A stretch of 64,000 nt of DNA from Entoloma clypeatum. Its lineage: Eukaryota; Basidiomycota; Agaricomycetes; Agaricales; Entolomataceae. Every line of letters begins with the position of its first letter. Within the stretch, counting starts at the first letter, position 1. Below the pieces are notes generated by a model, which did no database searches, was not told where the DNA came from, and saw only the letters and a list, made by a program, of their open reading frames with translations. The stretch is from positions 4,836,001 to 4,900,000 of the forward strand of contig OY751493.1 of the NCBI GenBank assembly GCA_963565915.1, read 5' to 3'. Made by a program: the position numbers and the translations under genes. Positions 54,859-63,655 of this stretch are shown here, piece after piece.

Positions 54859-55227
54859 CTACTCCCATCCATCGTTGCCATTTGGATCGGCCCAGGCAGG
54901 GTCAACTCGGTTACCCCAATCCTTTATCAGTTCATCGTTTACCGCTGTGGCAAACTCTAAACCTCGAACGGCGAGGCGAAGGCGTCGGTTCTCGACAGCA
55001 AGGGTGTTGGTATAGTTTTTGAGGATGAGTTTCTCCTCAGCGGTGGGGGCGGTTGGCAAATCGGAAAGGGTATGAAGGCGGATATGCATCTGCCGGTGAA
55101 GGATGTCGGCAACGGAGGTTTCGAGCGCATGGATCTGGTCGCGCATGGAGAGCGCTTCGCCGATGAGGGTGGTGATGGTGGGGTTGATATCGGAAGCATC
55201 AGTGGAGGCGGCGGTGATGTTGGACAT
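54859..55227 (-). CDS. ORF3 of gypsy III, accessory protein after pol
   Basis: 122 codons beginning MSNITAASTDASDINPTITT, about 115 nt after the pol stop and before the 3' LTR, the position where some elements carry env. It has no signal peptide or membrane segment. A helical, coiled-coil-like core (ALSMRDQIHALETSVADILH, then LAVENRRLRLAVRGLEF) precedes an acidic Trp-rich tail (DWGNRVDPAWADPNGNDGWE). A diverged but clearly homologous ORF lies at the same place in gypsy II (62763-63134). The function is unknown; a structural or nucleic-acid-related accessory role is possible. Confidence 0.75.
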   Translation of the reverse strand: MSNITAASTDASDINPTITTLIGEALSMRDQIHALETSVADILHRQMHIRLHTLSDLPTAPTAEEKLILKNYTNTLAVENRRLRLAVRGLEFATAVNDELIKDWGNRVDPAWADPNGNDGWE

Positions 55228-55342
55228 GGCAGAAATGATGTTTGAAAGGTATAAGAAGAACAGCGTGTTGGGCGAGAAGAGTTGGAGTGGGGAACTCGAT
55301 GTGACAGAAGTCGATGTGGAAAATGGCTCAAAGTTTGTTCTT

Positions 55343-58300
55343 TTATTGTGGACGCGATGGATTTTGCCGATGAAAGTCTCGGATCAAGTCTTGAGCGTTC
55401 TGAACATTAGTCCGAGGTTCCCACGTGTTTTCTTCTGGGCCATACCCTTCCCATTGGACGAGGTACTGGATCTTTCCGCGGAATTTTCGAGAGTCCAGGA
55501 TCGTGGAGACATGGTATTCTTCTCGTCCTTCGACGATGATCGGATCAGGGGCTGGCTTCTTTTTCTGAATGGCATACTTCGGGGTTTCGTATGGTGATAA
55601 CAGGGTTTCATTGAACACAGGGTGGATCATTTTCCAGGTTTTGGGAAGATCAAGACGGTATGCGCTAGCTCCTTTCTTCTCTAGGACTTTGAACGGTCCG
55701 TGTCGGAGGGCGTCAAGTTTCTTTGAGGGACGATCAGTCCTGATGTTAGTCCCTTCCAGCCACACCTTGTCTCCGATGCGGTAATCCCGAGACGGGCTTC
55801 GTCGTGTGTCAACTGTCTTCTTCATCTGATCCTGTGCCTGTTTCAGTGCTGCGTTGGCTTCTTCTCGTGCCTGTTTGAGTTTTTTCAAGAAGTCGTTTGC
55901 TGCCGGATTGGTGTCTTCCAACACAAGTTCTCCCTTCCAAGGATGCAGACCGTAGTTGAGATAGAATGGTGTGTACTTTGTCGCTTGATGTTCTTTGTCA
56001 TTGTACTGGAATTCTGCGATTGCGATCCATTCCGCCCAATCATCTTGTAGATGGTTGACAAAGTTTCGTAAGAACACCTCGGTTTCCTGATGCGATCGTT
56101 CGGCCTGTCCATCAGTCTGTGGATGGTACGCAGTGGACAGATTTCTTTTGATCCCTAACATGCGGCAAAGTATCTCCATAAACTTCGCGGCGAACTGCGG
56201 TCCCCTATCGCTGATGATCTTCTTGGGAATTCCATGAAGCTTCCATATCTGGTCCCGATAGATCTTGGCTAATCCTTCAGCCGATAGTTCCACGGTTGTC
56301 GGGATGAGATGAAGCATCTTTGAATGTCTGTCCGTGATGACCAGAATTGCGTTCTTCCCATCAGATTCTGGTATCGGTCCCACGACGTCAATCCCTATAT
56401 CTTCCCATGGTTGACTTGGCGCGGCGTTAGGGTGCAGAGGGGCGTGTCTCCTTTGGCGGCTGATCTTGTTGCGTTGACAGGTGTCACAACCTTTCACATA
56501 CTTCTTTACGTGATGTAGGATGGTGGGCCACCAGTAGGTGCGAGTGAGAAGTTCATGTGTTCGATACTGTCCTGGATGTCCTGCCACTGGTGCGTCGTGC
56601 GCTTCAAACATCAGTTCTTGGCGCAATTGTGGGTCTGGTGGAACATAGACTCGTTCTCCTGCGTAGGTGATGCCATTTTCCTGCTGGTACCAGTGAGGAT
56701 TCTTCTTCAGACCCTGGGCTACTTCTGTTTCCATGCGATTCGAGGCCTTGATGCGTACGATCCATGGGTTTTCGATGGTTGTGATGTTTCCGATTTTGAT
56801 GGAATCAGATGTTTCACCCCCTTCAAAGAATTGTTCCTCCGTGAACATCTCCATTTGTATCACATCTTCTGATTCCAATCGTTTCAAAAATAGCCCCTCC
56901 TTGAGCATTTGGTCGCTGTCCTGCGGCTCGAGTTCCGTCTCATACCAGGGTAAACGTGACAGGATGTCTGCTTTCGCGTTTGTCTTCCCAGGTACATGTC
57001 GCAATTCGAAGTCATAGTCTTGTAGCTTCATCTTCCAGCGCCTCTGTCGTTGGTTTAGGTCCTGAGGACGCCGGAAATACTCCAGGTTTTTGTGATCGGT
57101 TAAGATCTCGAAACGTTCCTTGGCTTCAAGTAGATAATGTCGCCAGTCCTTCAGTGCTTCCATGACTGCCAAGAGTTCCTTGTCATAGATCTCGTAATTC
57201 TGTTCGGCCGCGGACATGGTCCGCGACAAGAACGCGATAGGATGCCACTTGTCGTCTTGTTTCTGTGAGAGTACCGCTCCAATTGCATAACCCGATGCAT
57301 CGGTTTCAACCCTGAACTGTCCGTCCGGTTTGGGCAATGCCAAGACTGGTGCTGTCGTGATTGCCCGTATGAGACCTTCAAATGCTTCTTGCGCCGCTGG
57401 TCCCCATGTGAATGCTGTATTTCCCGTAAGTGTCGTGAGTGGCTTTGCGATGTTTGAGTATCCTTCAATGAAGCGTCGATAAAAGTTGGCAAATCCCAGG
57501 AACCTCTGGACTTCCTTTTTTGATGTGGGTACTCGCCAGTTCCGGATTGTGTCCACCTTTTCAGTTTCCATCTCGACACGTCCTTCACCCACAACATATC
57601 CCAATATGGGGCATTTCGTTACTTCCCAAAGACACTTCTTTTCCTTTAGGAACAAGTCATTGTCCGACAGGATCTGCAAGATCTCTTCGGTATTCCGGGC
57701 GAGTTCTTCCTTGGTTTTACCACTAACCACTATGTCATCCATGTAAATCACACAGATGCGCCGACGGATCTGATCCCTGAATAGGCTGGCCATCATCCGA
57801 GAGAACGTTCCCGGGGAATTGCAGAGACCGAAAAACATGACCAATGGTTCAAACAATCCTCGGCTGGTCAAAAAGGCGGCTTTCCATTCGTCACCCTTTT
57901 TGATCCGCACATTATTGTATCCCCACATGATGTCCATTTTGTTGAAGTAGACTGCGTCCTTCAATACATCCAAGAGGTCGTTGATGCGTGGGAGTGGGAA
58001 TTTGTCCTTAACCGTGAATTTGTTAACCGTGCGATAGTCCTGTACCAATCGTTTGGAACCGTCTTTCTTGTTAATGAAGAAGCAGGGTGATGCATAAGGG
58101 GATTTGGACGGTCGGATCTTTCCGGTTGCCAGGCCTTCATCGATGAATTCGTCCAGTTCTTCTTGCTCCTTTTGGGTCATAGGGTACGTGTTTCCCCCTA
58201 GCTCCTTTGGTGCGTCCGGTGTAAGTTCGATGCCGTGGTCCCATTCCCTTTCCCTTGGGATCTTGTCAAAGTTTTCTTTTTCGAAAAGATGGGCAAAACG

Positions 58301-58951
58301 TTCAACATATGAGGGTCGTTTGGTTGTGGGAGGTGGTGTGGGAGTAACTGCTTCCAATATGGGGTCTCCGGGCTTCCATTTCTGATCTGATTTCTTGGGT
58401 GCGTCCTTGTCTCGTACTTCCACCATGCGAACCCGATGTTTGCGACCATTAAGGTTAACCCTGAAATCCGAGTGTTTGGTTTGACACGTTGATGGGCATC
58501 GGTTGAATGTTACGGCGCCGGTCGTCCAATTGATTGTAGGGTTGTGGTGCACCAACCAGTCATGTCCCAAAAGCATATCCGTTCTCCCAATGTCCAATAC
58601 CATTGCCTCCATGGTTTCCTGGTGTGTTCCTAAGTCCAGCTTGACTTCGGCAAGTTTTTCTGCTTTCTGTTGTCGGTTCGGTGATCCATCCGCATTTAGG
58701 ATTGATATGGGCTTTATTCCACGTGTGGGAAGGTTCTGTTCACGTACTATTCTGGGATGGATACATGTGCGTTCACATCCGCTATCGACCTCGGGTCGAA
58801 TGGCCTTTGGTCCTCGTCGTGTTTTGATCTGAGCTTGCAGCTTGATCTCTCGTCGTTTCGGAGGTTTATCTCCCTTGACAATCTTAGTTGACGCAACGGC
58901 TCGCTTTGCAGGGATAACATAAGTTATATTGTCTGTAACTGCACCAGGCAA
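55343..58951 (-). CDS. Gypsy III Pol with chromodomain integrase, intact
   Basis: Open frame of about 1202 codons with no stop. The frame extends upstream of 58951 to the gag end without an ATG and is -1 relative to gag, so it probably depends on frameshifting or reinitiation. Domains in order: aspartic protease (EVDSGCERTCIHP), reverse transcriptase (KDGSKRLVQDYRTVNKFTVK; YMDDIVV), RNase H (TDASGYAIGAVLSQK; ILTDHKNLEYF) and integrase with an HHCC finger (HPGQYRTHELL...CDTCQRNK). Integrase catalytic residues are Asp in IDVVGPIPESDG, Asp in SDRGPQFAAKF and Glu in HPQTDGQAERSHQE. A C-terminal chromodomain reads YLVQWEGYGPEENTWEPRTN. This makes it a chromovirus that may target heterochromatin. 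Confidence 0.95.
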   Translation of the reverse strand: MPGAVTDNITYVIPAKRAVASTKIVKGDKPPKRREIKLQAQIKTRRGPKAIRPEVDSGCERTCIHPRIVREQNLPTRGIKPISILNADGSPNRQQKAEKLAEVKLDLGTHQETMEAMVLDIGRTDMLLGHDWLVHHNPTINWTTGAVTFNRCPSTCQTKHSDFRVNLNGRKHRVRMVEVRDKDAPKKSDQKWKPGDPILEAVTPTPPPTTKRPSYVERFAHLFEKENFDKIPREREWDHGIELTPDAPKELGGNTYPMTQKEQEELDEFIDEGLATGKIRPSKSPYASPCFFINKKDGSKRLVQDYRTVNKFTVKDKFPLPRINDLLDVLKDAVYFNKMDIMWGYNNVRIKKGDEWKAAFLTSRGLFEPLVMFFGLCNSPGTFSRMMASLFRDQIRRRICVIYMDDIVVSGKTKEELARNTEEILQILSDNDLFLKEKKCLWEVTKCPILGYVVGEGRVEMETEKVDTIRNWRVPTSKKEVQRFLGFANFYRRFIEGYSNIAKPLTTLTGNTAFTWGPAAQEAFEGLIRAITTAPVLALPKPDGQFRVETDASGYAIGAVLSQKQDDKWHPIAFLSRTMSAAEQNYEIYDKELLAVMEALKDWRHYLLEAKERFEILTDHKNLEYFRRPQDLNQRQRRWKMKLQDYDFELRHVPGKTNAKADILSRLPWYETELEPQDSDQMLKEGLFLKRLESEDVIQMEMFTEEQFFEGGETSDSIKIGNITTIENPWIVRIKASNRMETEVAQGLKKNPHWYQQENGITYAGERVYVPPDPQLRQELMFEAHDAPVAGHPGQYRTHELLTRTYWWPTILHHVKKYVKGCDTCQRNKISRQRRHAPLHPNAAPSQPWEDIGIDVVGPIPESDGKNAILVITDRHSKMLHLIPTTVELSAEGLAKIYRDQIWKLHGIPKKIISDRGPQFAAKFMEILCRMLGIKRNLSTAYHPQTDGQAERSHQETEVFLRNFVNHLQDDWAEWIAIAEFQYNDKEHQATKYTPFYLNYGLHPWKGELVLEDTNPAANDFLKKLKQAREEANAALKQAQDQMKKTVDTRRSPSRDYRIGDKVWLEGTNIRTDRPSKKLDALRHGPFKVLEKKGASAYRLDLPKTWKMIHPVFNETLLSPYETPKYAIQKKKPAPDPIIVEGREEYHVSTILDSRKFRGKIQYLVQWEGYGPEENTWEPRTNVQNAQDLIRDFHRQNPSRPQ

Positions 58952-58992
58952 GCGAGTTCGTTTAATGGATAAGGGTCGCGACTTAGCGTCGT

Positions 58993-59862
58993 TTAATCGG
59001 ACCCTTCGGGAAAATCCTTCTCATCGGTCTCTATGGTGATGGTTTCATCGTCATCATCGGTATCTCCATCAGACACCTTCCTAATCTTTCCAGAGTTCTT
59101 CTTCGGCTTGCGGCAGTTGCGCGCGATATGTCCTTCTTGGTCGCAGTTGAAACACTTACGACCATCTTTCTTCTTTGGGGCTTTGCAGTCTTTGGCAAGG
59201 TGACCAAAGCGCTGACAGTTGTAGCAACGGGCTACTCCTGCTTTGTCGATCTCCATGGCTTTGCCTTGACCACCATAAGTGGTACCCAATCCGGTGCGTG
59301 TGTCGCCACCCCCTCGGATGACTAATGCATGTCCCTCCATCTGTCGTCCCTTGTTTCGGATCTCCTTTGCGTAATCAGTGTACGTCTTGCCATCGCTAGC
59401 CACTTGTTCAGAAATTTTGCGGTTGACGTTCTTTTCCAGGATGTATTTCCCAGTTTCTTCGCCAAGGTTTGACAGCTTCAAGATCTCTTCGAATTCGTCC
59501 AAGAATTCGTCGATGGTGCGTTTCTCCTGTTTCAGGACTTCGAGTTTCGCCTTGGCCGCTGCCGACTTGTTGGCAATAGAGAATCGCGTAGCGATGTCGT
59601 CTGAGAATCCTAACCAGGTGATGTTCTCGCCATCGGTGGCAAGGTCGTCTAATTTGTTGCTGGCCCAGTGTTTACCGGACCCTTCCATCATGCGGGATAA
59701 CACCGCAAGAATCTTCTGATCGTCGGACAGGCCCTTCTGGAACCTGATGTATAATTTGGTGGCTTTCCACCACTCGTTGAAGGTGTGTCTGTCTTTGAAC
59801 ATCCCAGGATCTTTGATGATCTTGGATGTATCCATTGTTTGTACTGTCGGTGCTTCTGCCAT
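58993..59862 (-). CDS. Gypsy III Gag with two zinc knuckles
   Basis: 289 residues starting MAEAPTVQTMDTSKIIKDPG. The capsid-like region contains FNEWWKATKLYIRFQKGLSD and a retrotransposon-gag core (EQEKRTI-type, here KQEKRTIDEFLDEFEEILKL). Two CCHC knuckles follow: CYNCQRFGHLAKDC and CFNCDQEGHIARNC. The tail is acidic (DTDDDDETITIE). The gag stop overlaps the region where the pol frame opens. It packages element RNA into virus-like particles. Confidence 0.93.
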   Translation of the reverse strand: MAEAPTVQTMDTSKIIKDPGMFKDRHTFNEWWKATKLYIRFQKGLSDDQKILAVLSRMMEGSGKHWASNKLDDLATDGENITWLGFSDDIATRFSIANKSAAAKAKLEVLKQEKRTIDEFLDEFEEILKLSNLGEETGKYILEKNVNRKISEQVASDGKTYTDYAKEIRNKGRQMEGHALVIRGGGDTRTGLGTTYGGQGKAMEIDKAGVARCYNCQRFGHLAKDCKAPKKKDGRKCFNCDQEGHIARNCRKPKKNSGKIRKVSDGDTDDDDETITIETDEKDFPEGSD

Positions 59863-59864
59863 GT

Positions 59865-60593
59865 CTAGAACCTGCGGAGTAGGAGAGGTGTCGGATTGTT
59901 GGGATGAAGATGGGGTTCGGGATATAGGTAGGGGTTGAAAATCAGTCCCTGTTCTAGGCGTCTGTTCGGTATCTGACTGCGCGGAGTCAAAAGTAAATTC
60001 GTCAGGGGACTCGTCGGCGGAATCGGTGGCAAAACGTTCGGGGTATTTCCTCTGTAGATCTCTAAGGAATCTCTGTTCCTGCGCGTCTGTTGGTCGCGAA
60101 AAGGGGTCAAGTCTCTCGTTTCGTGCCCAACGGTTGTACTCGGTTTGTTGTTCTTCGATGGTGAAGTGGGCGTAGATCTGCTGCTTCGAGTAGGACGTGA
60201 TGATGTGGCTCTGGGACGTCTCGATGTGAGCGTCCTAATCAATCTTCTGATAACGGTTGTCTGGACACCGATAAACTCTCTGATCTCTGTGATCCGACCT
60301 GTCTGAGGTCCTTCTTGAACGCGAAAGCTTTCGAGTTTGTTCTGTCGGGTGTTGTAACGCGCGATCTGGTGTTGCCGAGCAAGATGGATGCTCTCTGCTA
60401 TCTCGCCGTGGGGGCGATGCTCGTCGTTGTCTAGTTCTTCGTCAAGCACCTGCTGTAGGATGCGACGGATCTCCGATTCGATGTACTGCTGGATAAGCGT
60501 AAAATCGATACTGTCTCGAGGACTTAGCTCCTCCTGTCGGGCTTCTGGCGTGCTGAATGGGTTACTGGTGAAGTCTTCAAAGAAGCGCGACGT
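59865..60593 (-). CDS. ORF0 of gypsy III, leader ORF before gag
   Basis: Open frame of about 242 codons between primer-binding site and gag; its TAG lies 2 nt before the gag ATG. It contains FFEDFTSNPFSTPEARQEEL, LDEELDNDEHRPHGEIAESI and a basic/Ser-rich stretch (TSRRPRATSSRPTRSSRSTP), then a Pro-rich end. No domain is recognised. The start is a problem: gypsy II has ATG where this copy has ACG and gypsy I has ACA. Either a start was lost, a non-AUG start is used, or this is an N-terminal part of Gag expressed another way. The tight spacing to gag suggests coupled translation. Confidence 0.5.
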   Translation of the reverse strand, partial: TSRFFEDFTSNPFSTPEARQEELSPRDSIDFTLIQQYIESEIRRILQQVLDEELDNDEHRPHGEIAESIHLARQHQIARYNTRQNKLESFRVQEGPQTGRITEIREFIGVQTTVIRRLIRTLTSRRPRATSSRPTRSSRSTPTSPSKNNKPSTTVGHETRDLTPFRDQQTRRNRDSLEIYRGNTPNVLPPIPPTSPLTNLLLTPRSQIPNRRLEQGLIFNPYLYPEPHLHPNNPTPLLLRRF

Positions 60594-60640
60594 CTTGACT
60601 CGTCTGGTAGTTGCTCTCTTCGCTCTGGGCGAACCTAACG

Positions 60641-60651
60641 AGATTTAGCAA
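60641..60651 (-). other. Self-priming primer-binding site of gypsy III
   Basis: The coding strand reads TTGCTAAATCT two bases inside the 5' LTR edge, complementary to AGATTTAGCAA in the LTR (coding strand, 60727-60737). Confidence 0.75.
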
Positions 60652-60653
60652 CT

Positions 60654-61021
60654 TGTTATGCGTAACAAACCGTTCCAAGGTTCGGGCAGAGTATGCAGGA
60701 AGATGGAAAGGCGAAGAGCAATGTGATTGCTAAATCTAAGGAATCTAGCTATAGTACAAAGGGTTTATATAGGTACTGACTATAGGCGATAGCATATGAG
60801 TCAGTGCTGCGCAAGGCAGTGTATCTGAGTAAGATAACTGCGGAAGGCAGTGCGTCTGAGTAAGACGACTGCGGAATGAGTCAGACAGCTGCGGAAAGCG
60901 AGTCAGCGCGGGAGCGAAGTATACTAAAGGAAATAAAGTATAATACGATATGTGTAAGCGGGGGCCGATGAGTAAAAGTGAAAAAGTAAGCATATATGTC
61001 CGTAGTCGTTAGTCCGTAACA
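60654..61021 (-). repeat. 5' LTR of gypsy III
   Basis: Appears identical base for base to 54454-54821. On the coding strand a TATATAAA precedes the predicted RNA start AGATTTAGCAA. Confidence 0.93.
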
Positions 61022-62628
61022 CCCTGGTATGAAGCAGAACTCAAACCACAGGACAGTGACCAAATGCTCAAGGAGGGACTATTCTTGAAACGGTTGGAAT
61101 CAGAAGATGTGGTACAAATGGAGATGTTCACGGAGGAACAATTCTTTGAAGGGGGTGAGACATCTGATTCCATCAAAATCGGAAACATCACAACCATCGA
61201 AAACCCATGGATCACACGCATCAAGGCTTCGAACCGCATGGAGACAGAAGTAGCGCAGGGCCTGAAAAAGAATCCTCATTGGTATCAGCAGGAGAATGGG
61301 ATCACCTATGCAGGAGAATGAGTCTATGTCCTGCCAGATCCACAATTACGACAAGAATTGATGTTCGAGTCACACGATGCACCAGTGGCTGGACATCCAG
61401 GACAGTATCGGACACCTGAACTCCTCACTCGGACCTACTGGTGGCCTACCATACTGCATGATGTGAAGAAGTATGTGAAGGGTTGCGACACTTGTCAACG
61501 CACGAGATTAACCGACAAAAGCGACATGCTCTGCTACATCCCCATGCAGCACCAAGTCACCCATGGGAAGACATAGGAATCGACGTCGTGGGACCGATAC
61601 CAGAATCTGATGGAAAAAACGCAATTCTGGTCATCACGGATAGACATTCAAAGATGCTTCACCTTATTCCGACAACCGTGGAACTATCAGCTGAAGGATT
61701 AGCCAAGATCTATCAGGATCAGATATGGAAGCTTCATGGGATCCCCAAGAAGATCATCAGTGATAGGGGACCACAGTTCGCCGCGTAGTTCATGGAGATA
61801 CTCTGCTGCATGCTAGGGATCAAGAGGAACCTGTCCACCACATACCACCCACAGACTGATGGACAGGCCAAGCGATCGCATCAGGAGATGGAAGCATTCT
61901 TACGAAACTTTGTCAACCATCTACAGGATGATTGGGCCGAATGGATCGCAATCACAGAGTTCCAGTACAATGACAAAGAACATCAGGCGATGAAGCACAC
62001 CCCATTCTACCTCAACTACGGTTTACATCCATGGAAGGGAGAGCTCGTGTTAGAAGATACCAATCCGGCTGCCAACAACTTCTTGAAAAAACTCAAACAG
62101 GCACGAGAAGAAGCCAATGCTGCGCTGAAACAAGCACAGGATCAGATGAAGAAGACAGTTGACACATGGTGAAGTCCGTCTCGGAACTACCACATCGGAG
62201 ACAAGGTGTGGCTGGAAGGAACTAACATCAGAACCGATCGCCCCTCAAAGAAACTTGATGCACTCCGACATGGACCATTCAAAGTCCTAGAGAAGAAAGG
62301 AGCTAGCGCGTACCTTCTTGATCTTCCGAAGACTTGGAAGATGATTCACCCTGTGTTCAACGAGACCCTGTTGTCACCATATGAAACTCCGAAGTACGCC
62401 ATCCAGAAAAAGAAACCAGCCCCTGATCCGATCATCGTCGAAGGACGAGAAGAGTACCATGTGTCTATGATCCTAGACTCTCGAAAGTTCCACGGAAAGA
62501 TCCAGTACCTCGTCCAGTGGGAAGGATATGGTCCAGAAGAGAACACATGGGAACCTCGAGCTAATGTTCAGAACGCTCAAGATTTGATCCGTGATTTCCA
62601 TCAGCAGAACCCGTCTCGCCCACAATAA
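61022..62628 (+). pseudogene. Gypsy II pol, second part (integrase, chromodomain)
   Basis: Continues exactly where 54453 stopped, encoding EAELKPQDSDQMLKEGLFLK onward. In-frame stops lie at about 61319 (TGA), 61786 (TAG) and 62170 (TGA), and the integrase finger is damaged (CDTCQRTRLTD, frame change near 61500). SDRGPQFAA and the chromodomain (YLVQWEGYGPEENTWEPRAN) are preserved up to the stop at 62628. Confidence 0.9.
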
Positions 62629-62762
62629 AAGACAGCTCTCAGAATCTATGACAAGTATCGACCTCATCAGTCAACCACACACCAAGTTCCCTGCTCTAGT
62701 CATTTTCCCTGCCCAATATAGCCTCCCCCTTCTTCTTCTATCTCTCAACAATCCTCGCTGCC

Positions 62763-63134
62763 ATGTCCAACACCACCGTTACCTCCACCTCCACCACCGA
62801 CATCAACCCCGCCATCGCCGCCCTCATGAACAAAGCACTCTCCATGAGAGACCAAATCCATGCTCTCGAAACTTCCCTTGCCGACCTCCTCCATCGCCAG
62901 ATGCATATCCGGCTTCACTCGCTGTCCAACCTACCCATCGCTCCGAGTCCCGAGGAAAAACAAATTCTCAGAAATTACACCAGCACCCTCATCATCAAGA
63001 ATCGATGTATTCGGCTGGCTATCAAAGGCCTCGAACTCGCCATAGCCATCAACGAGGAGTTGATATATGATTGGAGCCTCAAGGAAAGTCCGAACTGGTC
63101 CGATCCCGGCAACAACGAGGGATGGGGACAGTGA
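62763..63134 (+). CDS. ORF3 of gypsy II, accessory protein after pol
   Basis: 123 codons beginning MSNTTVTSTSTTDINPAIAA, homologous to gypsy III ORF3 over its length. It shares ALSMRDQIHALETS and LHRQMHIRLHSLS and a similar acidic Trp-containing tail (NWSDPGNNEGWGQ). It has no stop or frameshift, although pol in the same element has several. It lies between pol and the 3' LTR purine tract. Confidence 0.7.
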   Translation: MSNTTVTSTSTTDINPAIAALMNKALSMRDQIHALETSLADLLHRQMHIRLHSLSNLPIAPSPEEKQILRNYTSTLIIKNRCIRLAIKGLELAIAINEELIYDWSLKESPNWSDPGNNEGWGQ

Positions 63135-63168
63135 CTCTGTGAGGACACAGAGCTTGGAGAGGGGAACA

Positions 63169-63570
63169 TGTTACGGACTCTATGGTATGAGGACCACGTC
63201 ATATCTTTTACTTATCGGCCCGACTCGGCGCCCTCTTACGAACTTACTATGTCTAATGTCTACTTTCGCAACCTTCGATTCCCAGTCTGACTCATTACAT
63301 TACTTCGTCGTCCCCTTTAGTATACTTCGCTTCCGTGCTGACTCGCTTTCCGCAGTCAGCTTACTCACTGTACATAGCCTTCCGCAGTCGCCTTACTCAT
63401 GCACACTGCCTTCCGCAGTACTGACTCATCCGCTACTGCCTATAGTCAGTACCTATATAAACCTCTTGTACTATAGTAGATTCCTTAGATTTAGCAATCA
63501 CTTTGCTCTTCGCCTTTCCACTTTCCTGCATACTCTGCCCGAACCGTGGAACAGTTTGTTAAGCATAACA
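63169..63570 (+). repeat. 3' LTR of gypsy II
   Basis: Preceded by the purine tract GGAGAGGGGAAC and followed by CTCTC. About a dozen differences from the 5' LTR. Confidence 0.92.
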
Positions 63571-63655
63571 CTCTCACCCCCAACTCATGCTCAATGGGGT
63601 CTCTGGCACCCAATGGCTGCTCCTGTTCCCAGTGGCCTCCACTCGTGCCCATAGC
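63571..63655. repeat. Minisatellite remnant, right of gypsy II
   Basis: Continues the degenerate GCCCAATGGCTGC-type repeat. Its last bases (GCCCATAGCC) are also the reverse complement of the copia II primer-binding site. Confidence 0.5.

Larger units (their letters stand above)
54454..61021 (-). mobile_element. Ty3/gypsy chromovirus III, intact and recent (6568 bp)
   Basis: 368-bp LTRs at 54454-54821 and 60654-61021 in which I see no difference, flanked by CCCTG (54449-54453, 61022-61026). Removing it rejoins the gypsy II pol codons. It encodes, in order on the minus strand, ORF0, gag, pol and ORF3. Gag and pol are open end to end, so it is a candidate active element. Confidence 0.95.
51597..63570 (+). 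mobile_element. Ty3/gypsy retrotransposon II, degenerate, split by gypsy III
   Basis: 402-bp LTRs at 51597-51998 and 63169-63570, flanked by the 5-bp target duplication CTCTC (51592-51596, 63571-63575). The LTRs differ at about a dozen sites, mostly transitions. The gag gene is deleted and pol carries stops and a frameshift, but ORF3 is open. Gypsy III sits in pol between the RNase H and integrase regions. Confidence 0.93.
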
